A DNA stretch of 22,354 nucleotides, from positions 1-22,354 of the IMG/VR virus record IMGVR_UViG_3300032011_001677; one strand, written 5' to 3'. Numbering within the stretch: the stretch's first letter is position 1; each line of letters starts with the position of its first letter. Source of the DNA: a virus. Below are positions 1 through 10,200 of this stretch, one piece after another. Made by a program: the position numbers and the translations under genes. The notes under the pieces were generated by a model, which saw nothing but the letters and a program-made list of their open reading frames with translations, had not been told where the DNA came from and ran no database searches.

Positions 1-17
1 ACAGGTTAGGAGATTTA

Positions 18-305
18 ATGCCAATATACGATAAAGGCGATTCAGTGCGTGTGACAGCAAGTTTCACTACTGATAGCGTTCTCGCTGACCCTACAGATAA
101 CGCTAATGATGTGACTGTTACTTGGCGTAAACCTTCAGGTGGCACAGATGCTACTCCTACGGCTACAAAAAGCTCAACAGGTGTATATTATGTCGATTTT
201 ACTCTTGAAGAAATTGGTATTCATTCAGTTCGTTTTCAAGGAACAGAAGGGGTTATAGCTTCTGAAGTTGTCGAATTAGAAGTCGGAGCTTCAGTATTTG
301 ATTAA
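18..305 (+). CDS. Small Ig-like/beta-rich phage protein upstream of terminase
   Basis: This 95-residue protein alternates short hydrophobic and polar stretches typical of an all-beta, Ig-like fold. It has a ThrGlyValTyrTyrValAspPhe strand near residues 54-61 and a ValArgPheGlnGly strand near residues 70-74. Proteins of this look (ending in 'GVYY.D.T....G....R..G' patterns) are common next to terminase or head genes in phages and are usually unannotated. I infer a minor virion role such as a head-decoration or head-completion part, but nothing in the sequence proves it. A good Shine-Dalgarno (AGGAGA, 8-13) precedes the ATG. The TAG at 7-9 is in a frame that could be the end of an upstream gene, the same TAGGAG arrangement seen at 20269. 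The terminase gene starts five bases after its stop. Confidence 0.7.
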   Translation: MPIYDKGDSVRVTASFTTDSVLADPTDNANDVTVTWRKPSGGTDATPTATKSSTGVYYVDFTLEEIGIHSVRFQGTEGVIASEVVELEVGASVFD

Positions 306-310
306 TACAT

Positions 311-2026
311 ATGGAAAAAATTAATCCCCAAGATATTGTCCAAAATGTTAGTAAAGAACGTGGTCAAAAGAATCGAGAGATTTTTTTAGAAGCATTAGCT
401 GAACATGGAACTATAAGTAAAGCATGTTCTATCGCAGGTGTTACCCGTTCTGCATATGACAAATGGCGGCAACGTATTCCAGATTTTTCTGAACGTGCAG
501 ACTCAGCTAGACAATCAGCACACACAAGTGAAAAAGTTTCACACGATGGAAACTTTCAAAGTTTTCGTGAAGAATACTTTGGTCATCAGTCTCCTTGGTT
601 CCATCTGAAAGCTATAGAAGCATACGAGAACACACCACCCGGAAACATTACACTGATTCTATGGCCACCTGAACACGGCAAAACAACTCTTGCAGAAGAT
701 TACTTTTGTTACAAACTTGCAACAAACCCTGAGTTTCGTATCACAGTAGGTTCAGAGGGACAGGATATGGCTAGAAAAATTCTTGGTCGTATCCGTAGCC
801 GAATGGAACCGCATGGGCCTTTCCCTAAATATGTAGCGAAATATGGTCCTTTTGTTCCACAGAATGCGTCTGGTCGTAAAACTGCTCAAGCGTGGGGTGC
901 TGATTATTTCAATGTGTTTAAGAAACAAACACATGATGAGCGTGATTATTCTATGGTTTCTTTAGGCTGGAGATCGAAGATTGCTGGTACACGTACCGAC
1001 CATTTACATATTGATGACATTCAATCTCGTGTTTCGTTGAATCTAACAGAACAGATGTTCGAGATTTTCCGACAGGACTGGTTAACCCGTCCGGGTGAGA
1101 ATGGTCGTACAAGTATTAACGGTACTCGTGTTGGTGAAGATGACTTTTACCAACGGATAATGGAACAGATAGATGACGACATTCTACGAGTAATTAGATT
1201 CCCTGCGATTGTTGCAAATGAAAAGGGAGAACCTGAACCGTTATGGCCTGAGATGTTTCCTATGGAAGCGTTAGACAGGATTCGTCGTAAGGTTGGTGAA
1301 GAGGCATGGTCACGTAACTATATGCAGGAACCTTCCAGTTCTTTAGAAGCTACGTTCACAGAAGAATCTATAAAGAAATGTTTGAATCCTTTACGTTCTA
1401 CTTTGCATAATCCACCTGATAATTCGAGTATTTATATTGGTTTGGATCCTGCTCTTGGTTCTAATAACTGTGTCATCGCCGCTACACCACATGAAGGTAA
1501 GTTAAAGATTTTATTTGTAAGAGAAGATGTTGGGCTTACTCGTAATGAACAGATACTTGGTATTGTTGAAGATGCTGTTTTACGTTGTATGAAAAATGGA
1601 AGCACAGTTTCGGATGTAATCATAGAAGCAATGGTATTTCAAAAAGGTTTATCTCGTGATGAACGACTTATAGAAATGACTGAACGGTACGGGTTTCGTG
1701 TACGAGAGCATTTAACTGGTGTTAATAAATATGATGAGACTATAGGTGTTCCTTCTATGGCGTTATCATTTATGCGTGAAGAAATAGAAATCCCTTACGC
1801 AGATGATCCTCCCACTAGGCATCAAGCAGATCAGTTAATTCGTCAACTAAAATCATGGCGACCATTAAAACGTGGTACTCAACTTAGACAGGATCAAGTT
1901 ATGGCTCTTTGGTTTATATGGATTTTATGGAGACAAAGAAAACAATCATTTAGCCTTGACTCTTCACAATTCTCGTTTAAGGCACTACCTTGGAGTAGAA
2001 CTAAAAAACCGACAAAGGTGCTTTAA
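311..2026 (+). CDS. terL: Terminase large subunit (ATPase-nuclease), with N-terminal small-terminase-like HTH
   Basis: This is the DNA-packaging motor: the ATPase half pumps DNA into the procapsid through the portal and the nuclease half cuts it. The 571-residue length suits the family. A Walker A-like loop, PPEHGKTT, lies at residues 119-126, and the Walker B segment HLHIDD at 231-236. The RNase H-like nuclease is marked by GLDP (Asp379), an IIEA strand (Glu439) and RQDQVMALWF (Asp528), the spacing expected for its metal-binding acidic residues. Residues about 33-68 (GTISKAC...VTRSAYDKWR) look like the helix-turn-helix of small terminase subunits, which is unusual at the front of a large subunit. 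No separate small-subunit gene is visible in the window. The start has no strong Shine-Dalgarno and probably relies on coupling to the gene five bases upstream. Its stop overlaps the portal start (TAATG). Confidence 0.95.
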   Translation: MEKINPQDIVQNVSKERGQKNREIFLEALAEHGTISKACSIAGVTRSAYDKWRQRIPDFSERADSARQSAHTSEKVSHDGNFQSFREEYFGHQSPWFHLKAIEAYENTPPGNITLILWPPEHGKTTLAEDYFCYKLATNPEFRITVGSEGQDMARKILGRIRSRMEPHGPFPKYVAKYGPFVPQNASGRKTAQAWGADYFNVFKKQTHDERDYSMVSLGWRSKIAGTRTDHLHIDDIQSRVSLNLTEQMFEIFRQDWLTRPGENGRTSINGTRVGEDDFYQRIMEQIDDDILRVIRFPAIVANEKGEPEPLWPEMFPMEALDRIRRKVGEEAWSRNYMQEPSSSLEATFTEESIKKCLNPLRSTLHNPPDNSSIYIGLDPALGSNNCVIAATPHEGKLKILFVREDVGLTRNEQILGIVEDAVLRCMKNGSTVSDVIIEAMVFQKGLSRDERLIEMTERYGFRVREHLTGVNKYDETIGVPSMALSFMREEIEIPYADDPPTRHQADQLIRQLKSWRPLKRGTQLRQDQVMALWFIWILWRQRKQSFSLDSSQFSFKALPWSRTKKPTKVL

Positions 2027-3840
2027 TGGCGTATACATTTGATGAAATAGTTGGCATTATACGCCAACGAGAAAATGCACAGACCCCTGTGCTTAAAAAA
2101 ATGGTCGAAGTTAAAGAGCGGTATAACGGCGACTATGTAATTCCTTTGCCGACCTTAGACGAAGAACCAGTATTACCGCCACTGACTCCTGCTTTAATTT
2201 CAGAAAATATTGACGCAATCGCTCAAAGAGCCGCGTCTGTATCTCCTTTTATTGGATGCCCTGCTTTAGATGGGTTTAAAGAAAGAGGAGTTCGTTCACG
2301 CGAATATGGTGATATTAGACGGAGAGCGTTAAAAGCTACTTGGTCAGATCAGAATATGAAATTAAAACTGCGTAGGGCATACCGGCATCTTGCAGGGTAT
2401 GCGACTACTTGTCTAGTTGTTACACCAGATTTTCAAAAAGGCGCACCGAAGATTGAAGTTCGTGACCCGTTAGGTGTATACCCTGAACCTAAAGCATACG
2501 AAGATTATTCGTTGCCAAGAAACTGTGGATTCATTTACGGTAAATCAGGTGACTGGTTACGCGCACATTACCCTGCCGCTAGGCAAGAGAATGGTGGACC
2601 AGTAGGTAGCGATGAAATCGCTGTTCAAGAATTATGGGATGTGTGTGAATGGATAGACGATCAGCATATTGTTATTGGAATAATGGGGCAAAGATATCAG
2701 CAAGTTAATAGATATCAGCAACCTGCTCACAGTGCGTCGATGGAACTGTCACGCGCACCTAACAAAGCAGGGATGCCTTGTGTGATTATTCCGGGTCGTG
2801 TTTCTTTAGATAAGATCGCGTCGTCGGTTTCTAACGTAGTTGGCATGGTTGACTTGATGGCTAAACTCATGGCTCTTGAAATTATTGCTCAAGAAAAAGC
2901 TATCTTCCCAGATCGTTACATCATTGGTCGTTCAGGACAAGTACCTATGATCGTTGGTGGCGAATGGAAAGATGGTCGTGAAGGTGAAGTGAATGTTCTT
3001 TTAGATGCAGAATCTATAGGTGAACTTCGATCATCACCAGATCAAACTACAAATATTGCTATTGATCGTTTGGAAAGAAACGCCAGAGTTTCAACTGGTA
3101 CTGTCCCACAAATAGGAGGTGAGTCTTATGGCGCTCTTAGGACTGGTCGCGGTATTGACGCTCTCATGGGTGCTTCTTTGGATCCGCGCGTCCAAGAAGT
3201 ACAAGAGATTATGGAAACGCATCTCCGGTATTTGAACGAATCAATCTTTGCTTGTTACGAAGGATACTGGGGTAGCAAACAATATTCGATGTACACAGGG
3301 CAAAGTGGAGACACAAGCCACGTTGAGTTCACACCGAACATTCATTTTGAATCCAGACAGAACACTGTGTCTTACTCGATTCCGGGTGCAGATACACAAG
3401 GAACCACTATTCAACTTGGGCAGTTGCTTGGCATGAAAGGAATAAGTTTGCATACGTTCCGTAGCAAACATCCGTTCATTGACGATCCTGAAGCTGAAGG
3501 TAGACGTATAGACGAAGAAGCATTAGAGGAAGCTGTTATGGCTTCTTTAAGCCAGCAGGCTTTAGCTGGTGCTTTGCCTGTTGTGTATCTTGCTAAAGTA
3601 GAAAAGCATCGTAAAAAAGGATTAGATATTTTTGGTGCTATCGAAGAAGCAGATCAAGAGATACGTGAAGAACAAGCGGCGGCGGCTCCCCCACCAGAAG
3701 AAGGACAAGTAATGGCTCCTGAACAGGCGATGGGTCTAGCCGGAGGCCCACAAGGTGTACCCGCGCAAGGAGCGCCAGCAGGTCAACGACCTCCTCCTCC
3801 TGAGCAGATGCAACAAATGGCTAGAGCGTTGAGAGGCTAG
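2026..3840 (+). CDS. Portal protein
   Basis: This is the likely dodecameric portal at the unique capsid vertex, through which DNA is packaged and ejected and to which the terminase docks. Evidence is its place directly after the large terminase with a one-base overlap, its 604-residue length, and a portal-like N-terminal half. That half has an early KERYNGDY segment (30-37), a PLTPALISENIDAIAQR helix region (52-68) and a DPLGVYPEP segment (147-155) of the sort found in SPP1 gp6-like portals of actinophages. The C-terminal part is mostly helical and ends in a low-complexity Pro/Gln/Ala-rich tail of about 55 residues (from about 550), often disordered in portals. AAAGGTG at 2014-2020 can act as Shine-Dalgarno. 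The call rests on context plus remembered resemblance. Confidence 0.88.
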   Translation: MAYTFDEIVGIIRQRENAQTPVLKKMVEVKERYNGDYVIPLPTLDEEPVLPPLTPALISENIDAIAQRAASVSPFIGCPALDGFKERGVRSREYGDIRRRALKATWSDQNMKLKLRRAYRHLAGYATTCLVVTPDFQKGAPKIEVRDPLGVYPEPKAYEDYSLPRNCGFIYGKSGDWLRAHYPAARQENGGPVGSDEIAVQELWDVCEWIDDQHIVIGIMGQRYQQVNRYQQPAHSASMELSRAPNKAGMPCVIIPGRVSLDKIASSVSNVVGMVDLMAKLMALEIIAQEKAIFPDRYIIGRSGQVPMIVGGEWKDGREGEVNVLLDAESIGELRSSPDQTTNIAIDRLERNARVSTGTVPQIGGESYGALRTGRGIDALMGASLDPRVQEVQEIMETHLRYLNESIFACYEGYWGSKQYSMYTGQSGDTSHVEFTPNIHFESRQNTVSYSIPGADTQGTTIQLGQLLGMKGISLHTFRSKHPFIDDPEAEGRRIDEEALEEAVMASLSQQALAGALPVVYLAKVEKHRKKGLDIFGAIEEADQEIREEQAAAAPPPEEGQVMAPEQAMGLAGGPQGVPAQGAPAGQRPPPPEQMQQMARALRG

Positions 3841-3841
3841 A

Positions 3842-4249
3842 ATGCCTAGAAACTATAAACAAGAACCGCCACCAGTTTCCGATTCTGGTATTAACGAACT
3901 TGGATTTGGTGGTGTGCAAGCCGCTCAACAAGCGGAAGGGTCTTTGGCTTCTAATGCACAAATGGATACTGCTACAACTGGTGGTAATGTCACTATGGCT
4001 CCGCAACAAGGGGATGTTGATTCTGTTGTAGCACAGTTGCAAAATTTCGTTCCTCAGTCTCAGGGCATGATAGCGGATGACGACCAACCAAATTTGCCTT
4101 TAACAGATGGGTTGCCTATAGGTGCAGGTGCAGGTCCACCTTCACAGTTAGTTCATAAGCCACATATCATTGATCGTGTTGCCAGTGAAACTGGCAATAT
4201 GAATTTGAAAAGAATGGCTAATAGGATGACGCGAACTCAGAGACTATGA
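3842..4249 (+). CDS. Hypothetical small Q/G/P-rich protein after the portal
   Basis: I do not recognise this 135-residue protein. It is low in hydrophobic residues, rich in Gln, Gly, Pro and Asn, has no membrane segment and no catalytic motif, and is likely to be largely disordered except for a basic helix at the C-terminus (about residues 112-135, NLKRMANRMTRTQRL). It begins two bases after the portal stop and its TGA overlaps the ATG of the giant gene (ATGA at 4246-4249), so it is almost certainly translated with them. Position suggests a small head, connector or chaperone-like accessory part. A scaffold role is less likely because a better scaffold candidate exists at 21672. Confidence 0.75.
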   Translation: MPRNYKQEPPPVSDSGINELGFGGVQAAQQAEGSLASNAQMDTATTGGNVTMAPQQGDVDSVVAQLQNFVPQSQGMIADDDQPNLPLTDGLPIGAGAGPPSQLVHKPHIIDRVASETGNMNLKRMANRMTRTQRL

Positions 4250-7200
4250 GTATTCGTTGGGAAGAAGTAGAAGTATTTGATGCTACTGATTTAGACCAGA
4301 ATGGGATGCCGGGTCAGCGTAGTTATAATTCTAGTGCTGGTACTTCTGTTCAGGCTATTGCAGATGCTCAACTTATAGACGGGCGTTTAGTTGCGGCTAA
4401 TTCTATTGGACAGTTTTCTAGATTAACTGAAGTTGATCCTGATATGGGTCAGATACTTTTTGATTATGCCGCTGACTTAACATTATCGAATGAAGATTTC
4501 TTTACACAAATTTTAGATTTACATGAGATTAATGGTATATCTCAATATGTTAAAGATTTTACAAGTATTGATAATGCCAACATGGAGAAAATGAGATGGG
4601 TTCAAACCCCTCAAGATCTTAAAGATTTCATGTTAGCTGGAGGTTATCGAACAAGAGATTTACGTGATTTAGAAAAAGGCAAAAATAAAAGTTTTATGGA
4701 AAAAGCTTTTTCTTTGTCATTTATACCTGATAGTTGGGGATTTGGTAAAGATATAGCAGAAGTTGTAGGTGCCGTGGGTGGTGCTGTGGGTACACCTATT
4801 CGTTGGACTGGCCGATCTTTATGGGGATCTTTAGAAGCGTCGCAAGATTTTCTTGGCCATAATATGCGTACTTACATGCTTGCTCAAGAAGATACAAAAA
4901 TTTGGGATCCCACATGGTTGAACCCTGCTAAATATTTTGGTAAAGGTGGTTTCCGTGACAGAGCCAAAGAAGCGGCGAGTACATGGACTGCTGAAGATAT
5001 AGACAAAATAAACGATACTTTTGCTGACGAGAAACGACGGTGGTTAGCTACAGAAACTCTCGGATACGGCGATTCAACAGGACGTTTAAGCGATCTTATT
5101 GATGAACAATTTGAAGAAGAAGGAATAGTTGCAGATCAATATAGTCCTGAATGGGGTGAACGATACTTCGAGTTGTACGACTTGATGAACACACAAGAAT
5201 GGGCTGAACTTTACAATGAGATAGGGGCAGGAGCTTACGCAGGTGCCGCTCCCGGCTCTATGGAAAGTTTTATTTTAAGAGATTACAACAGTATGCAACA
5301 ATTCGGTTTTATGAAAATGAAACCCGGAAGTGCGCCTGCACAAATGTTGCAAACAACTGTAGGTATGACTTACAGAGTTTTTTATGATCCTGTGAACATA
5401 GCGTTTATGGGTGTAGGCACTGTTGGTCAGGCTGGTGTTATTGCTGGTAAAGCGATGTTGACTCAAACAGATGATATGGTCAGATTGCTTCGTATGGCTA
5501 ATGCTACTGATAATGCCGACGATGTATTGAGACTAAAAGATACATGGCGTGTAGGTGATGATGGAATATTCACAGCAGAACAACTGGGTCTTGAAGTCGG
5601 AGAAACTGTAAAGGTTAAAGATCTTGTACGTGCAGTAAGACAGCAAGCTGAAAAAACTCAATACGGTGATGCTATTGTTAATGCCGCTAAAGGAACTAAC
5701 AGACCAACAACCGCACAGGTTGCTACAGCGTTAAAGTACGGCAGGTTTAGTTACTTGGCGACTCCTCAATCTATTCGCGATGTTATGTTTTTGCGGAAGA
5801 TTAAACAAATCAACGGTACTTTAGGGTGGTTGTCTAAATCTTATAAGCAACATTTTTATTTGAAGACTTCTATTGAAGCGATAATGAAACTCTCTGGAGA
5901 TGGGAAAAGCTTCAATTACAGTGTTACTGAAGGTGTAACGAAACTTAAACGGGTTGACTATCACCAAGCTAGACAAATGGTTTTGGATCGGATTGAAGCA
6001 TTAGAGGGCGCTGGAGTTCGTGCTGAATATGAAACTGCGTGGCGTAATTTATATAATACAAATGCTGGCATTAGAAGACTTTTGCCTTCTATGACAAAAT
6101 GGCAGATAGAACGGTTAGAAGCAGGGTTAGAAGGATTCGGCGAATTTGATGACATGCTTGATTTCTTACAACAAAACCTTACTGAAGTTTTAGCGCACAC
6201 AAATCAGCTTTCTCCTAGAGGATTCAGATTCCCTACAGTTTCAGCTAGACAAAGATTTCAAGGCCGCGAAAAAACTCGTGTTATGGACGCATCTGATAAA
6301 GGCAGGAACTTCACTCCAGAACAGATGGACAACATGCTCGGTCATGGTGTTACACAAATGAGACGAAGAATAGATGACACAGCAGAAGAACTAGCTCGTT
6401 CCATTGAACAAAACTTCGAGCCGTCCCCTGCATCTTTAGTAGACGACGGTGTTATAACACCATTAGATAACATTTTGGCACGATTAAATGATGAACAACG
6501 GGCGATGCTAAAGGAAGTATTCTCTGATCCTGATAGCAGAACTGTTCAGATGATAAGAGAAATTGTTCGGACTAGAGGTGTAACCCCAGTACCTCTTGGC
6601 GAAGAAGCAAAAGTTCGGATGATAGACCAGATTCTTAGACGTAACTATAAAACAAATATTAAGTTCGCTGAAGGTGTAAATGCTGATAAAAGATTAAAAC
6701 TCTTATCAAACTTTATTGACGAACTAATGGAAACAACTGTTACCAAACTCAAAAAAGAATATGAGATTAATGACATTTACGGTCTGTCTACTAGACCAGA
6801 TGGGTTAGGGAGACTAAGTAGATACGGGCGCGCAAGTCGAGAATTTGTTACTAACCCATTACGAGCGTTTGGTATTCTTTTAAGAAACGCAAGGTACGCG
6901 CCTAAAGGTGGACCTATAGCATTAGATACAGTCGGCGGGTTTGAGAACATGATGCGCTACTTTGACATGGGGTACTTAGCTCATTTACCTGATGAAGTCA
7001 TCGAAGCATACCAAATAAAATATTTGTATGGAACTCCGGGTGAACGGTTAAATATTGCTACAGAGTTTGTATCTGACTTTTTGTCTAACAGCGGACTATT
7101 AAGTATAAGTGATCCATCTATTGAACGAATGTATTTACAGTGGGTTAAACGCATGGAACACACATACGGGGTGTCAGGTGCAGATGCTATCAACGTAATG

Positions 7201-10200
7201 GAAGATACGAACAGAGCTGTGTTTAAAAGCGAGATGGCTAATATGATGCTTCTCCCAGACATTCATCAAATGATGAAAGCGTCACGGCATTTAGGTTGGT
7301 GGAGAAGAATAGGATTTTCGCCTCCTGCGTCTGTTATTAATTCTATGGTTGGTACTTATTGGAAACCTGCCGTGTTGATAAGGATGGGGTTCATTCCTAA
7401 GACTGCTGGCGAAGAAGCGTTTTCTTTTATTTTACGTAATGGTGTTTCAGATTATTTAGCGGCAAAGCTTGGGCCAAGAGGCGCATCTTTATATAAAGCA
7501 TATGATCCTCGTACTGGTAAAAGAATATGGTATGACGGTAAGAACCTTCAACAATTAGAGCGCTACCGACGAGCTAGCGTTATTAAACCTATTTTATGGT
7601 ATTTAAGATCTTTTGGCCCTAAAGAAAATAAGTTAAGGAAAATTGCTTCACAACAATTAGCTCAAGAACACGGTCAAGCTTGGCTTGCTTTTTCTGAAGT
7701 ACAACAACAAGATCTTATTTATAAAAGATTAAGCATGATTTTAAATAATGCTTCGGATATCCCAGTTGCAGGCAAAGCACACACATTTAATAAATGGTAT
7801 GTTTATAACGTCAACATGTTTGATGAATGGGCTAGGCAACAGCATCGTTGGTATTGGGAGAGAATCGGTGAAAAATTTCATGGTCGGAGCAGATCGTACA
7901 ATCCTGTAAGACCATCTACACCAAATGTTACAAATCCTAAAAGAACTACAGGAAAATTTACTGATAGAGTTACAGATCCTGAGACTGGTATACAATACGA
8001 TTTACCACCAGAACAATGGGTTAAAGCTAAACAAAGAACAGACCGTCTAGCTGAAAAAGTAGCAACAAATCTTGTTGGCCCTGAACACGTTGAGTACTTA
8101 GTTAAAGCCGCGCGTATATGGCATCTTCATCCAACAGCGCGTAATGCTAGTGCGAATGTTATGGCTAGTACCGTATCAAAAGGATATACAGGTGAGACTA
8201 CGGCTGAACAATTAGCAAGAGAAGGTATCGACTATATTGATGGCTTTTCACCAGATCATGTTCATTTGTCGTTAGGTTATGATAGACACATTTTTGAAAC
8301 AATGCCTAATCCAGCACAAGTTGGTTTAGCGGATACATCACCGATGCTAGGTGCAGATTTCCCAAGAGCTACTTACATTCTTGGGTGGCGAATAGCAGAT
8401 GATCCTGCGGCTTTTGAAGCGGCAAAAGTTCTTTTAAATGCTAACCCTAAAGTCGCTGGCGATAATGCGCGTAACACGATTAGAACAATTTTAGGAACGG
8501 ATGCAGTTGCTAAAGATCCTGCACAGTTTTATCAAATGTTTGTACGCGAACTTGATTACATGCCGTTTGATCTTAAAGGTATTTTAAGACAAGCACATAG
8601 ACGATCACCTAATGGTCACGCATGGGACAATGCTTCACCTTTAGTAGCGCCGCATAACGCACAAGAAGCAAAACTTTTATCTAAAGAAGAACGTATGCGT
8701 AAAGCAATGTCGGAAAGAGATTACGCTGAAGCACGTAGAGTAGGTGCTGAAGTTCCGGCAGGACATGAATGGAATTGGTTAGATGATTTATCTGATGAAG
8801 AGTTCGCAGTATACGAAAGAATCAATTACATTTTTTCACAAGCAACAGACTGGGATCCTAGTGTTGTAGAAAGAATCCAATTAGGTGAAGCGTTAAGTTA
8901 CGAAGAGCTTTTCACAATGCCGTCAGAAGGTGCATTAGCGCAAATGTTTAGTGACGATATGTTAGCTAAACCGTTAGATCAATGGATTGATGTTTACAAA
9001 ACATTAGCAAGAGATCGTACATTAACTGCCCGTGAAGCTAATGCTATTAATCTTTCTCATTGGACAATGTTCCCTCAAACATCACGATACGGGGTGCATA
9101 GATATATACCAGTTAAACCTTTAGCTGGATTAGATAAATCCGCTCCGTTACCCGGAATAGGATCAAACACTAAATGGGTTCCTGCCGCTGAAGGTACTGC
9201 TGATGGTGCGTTAGATTCGATACGTACTGGCAATACTTATATTCATACAGGCGACACTCTTGTACCAGAGTTGCCTGTACCTCGGTTGGATATTTTCAGA
9301 AATGATTTGGATGGGCAAAATATTTTAAACGGTTTGCTTGTTGGTAATAAAGAACAGCGTTTAATGCTTTACAACATACAAGATATGGATATGCATATCT
9401 TGACAACAATGGGTGATGATCCTGCTTTATTGAGAGCGCATATGGGAGAAGCATCGTATTCAAAACTTATTCAACCAATGTACTCTTCACAAATTGATGA
9501 GTCTGCGAGGATGTCTAGTGCAGTTGAAGGTGGCAGGCCAGCAGATCACACATCTCTTTATGTGCCGATTGTAAGAACAGAAATAGTTGAATCGTTTGTA
9601 TCTACGTTACAAGATCCTGATATTTCTATAGAATTTGCAGAATTTTTAGCTAACAAATTGCGAAGCATCCCTAACCAAAGAAGAGCCTTAACTACTTCTC
9701 TTCCTATAGGAGAATTAAATAATCCTGAATACGCTAAGTTGTTTGCTGATGAAATAGTAGATTTACTGAATCCTCTTAATGATCCTATTAGTACAGGGTT
9801 AGGCCCAGAAATTTATTCGACTGTAGCTGACGATGCTTTAGAGATGATGTCACTTGTAGATGACACAAACGGTGTGTACTTCCCAACGATGATTATGTTA
9901 AATGATCCTGATACAGCGCGTGTTGTATCTGAAGCAATCACTGAGTTTGCTTCTGTTAAACAAATGGGTAAAACAGGTATTACTTTTACCGACACTCCAG
10001 CTTTAAGTTTTGCGAGAGTTGATGTTCATTCAAATGCTTTCACTGGCAAAACAAAAATGAATCTCCCTAAAGAAAATAGTGTTTTAGGTATCCCTGATGG
10101 TACAGAAATACAAGTTACAGATGATGTTGTGGCAGAGATACAAGGTTTTAATCGAGATATTAAACCTAATTACAGACACGATCCTTACGCTCCTAATAAC

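Noticed and set aside
3842-4249. Scaffold protein after the portal
   Set aside because: Composition is Q/G/P-rich without the charged helix and linker pattern; the gene at 21672 fits scaffold far better.
8257-8280. 2H-phosphoesterase motif (HVHLSL) in the giant protein
   Set aside because: Only one His-x-Ser motif is seen; the family needs two at proper distance.
9061-9240. ADP-ribosyltransferase-like segment in the giant protein
   Set aside because: No convincing Arg/Ser-Thr-Ser/Glu set or YRG motif; resemblance too loose to call.
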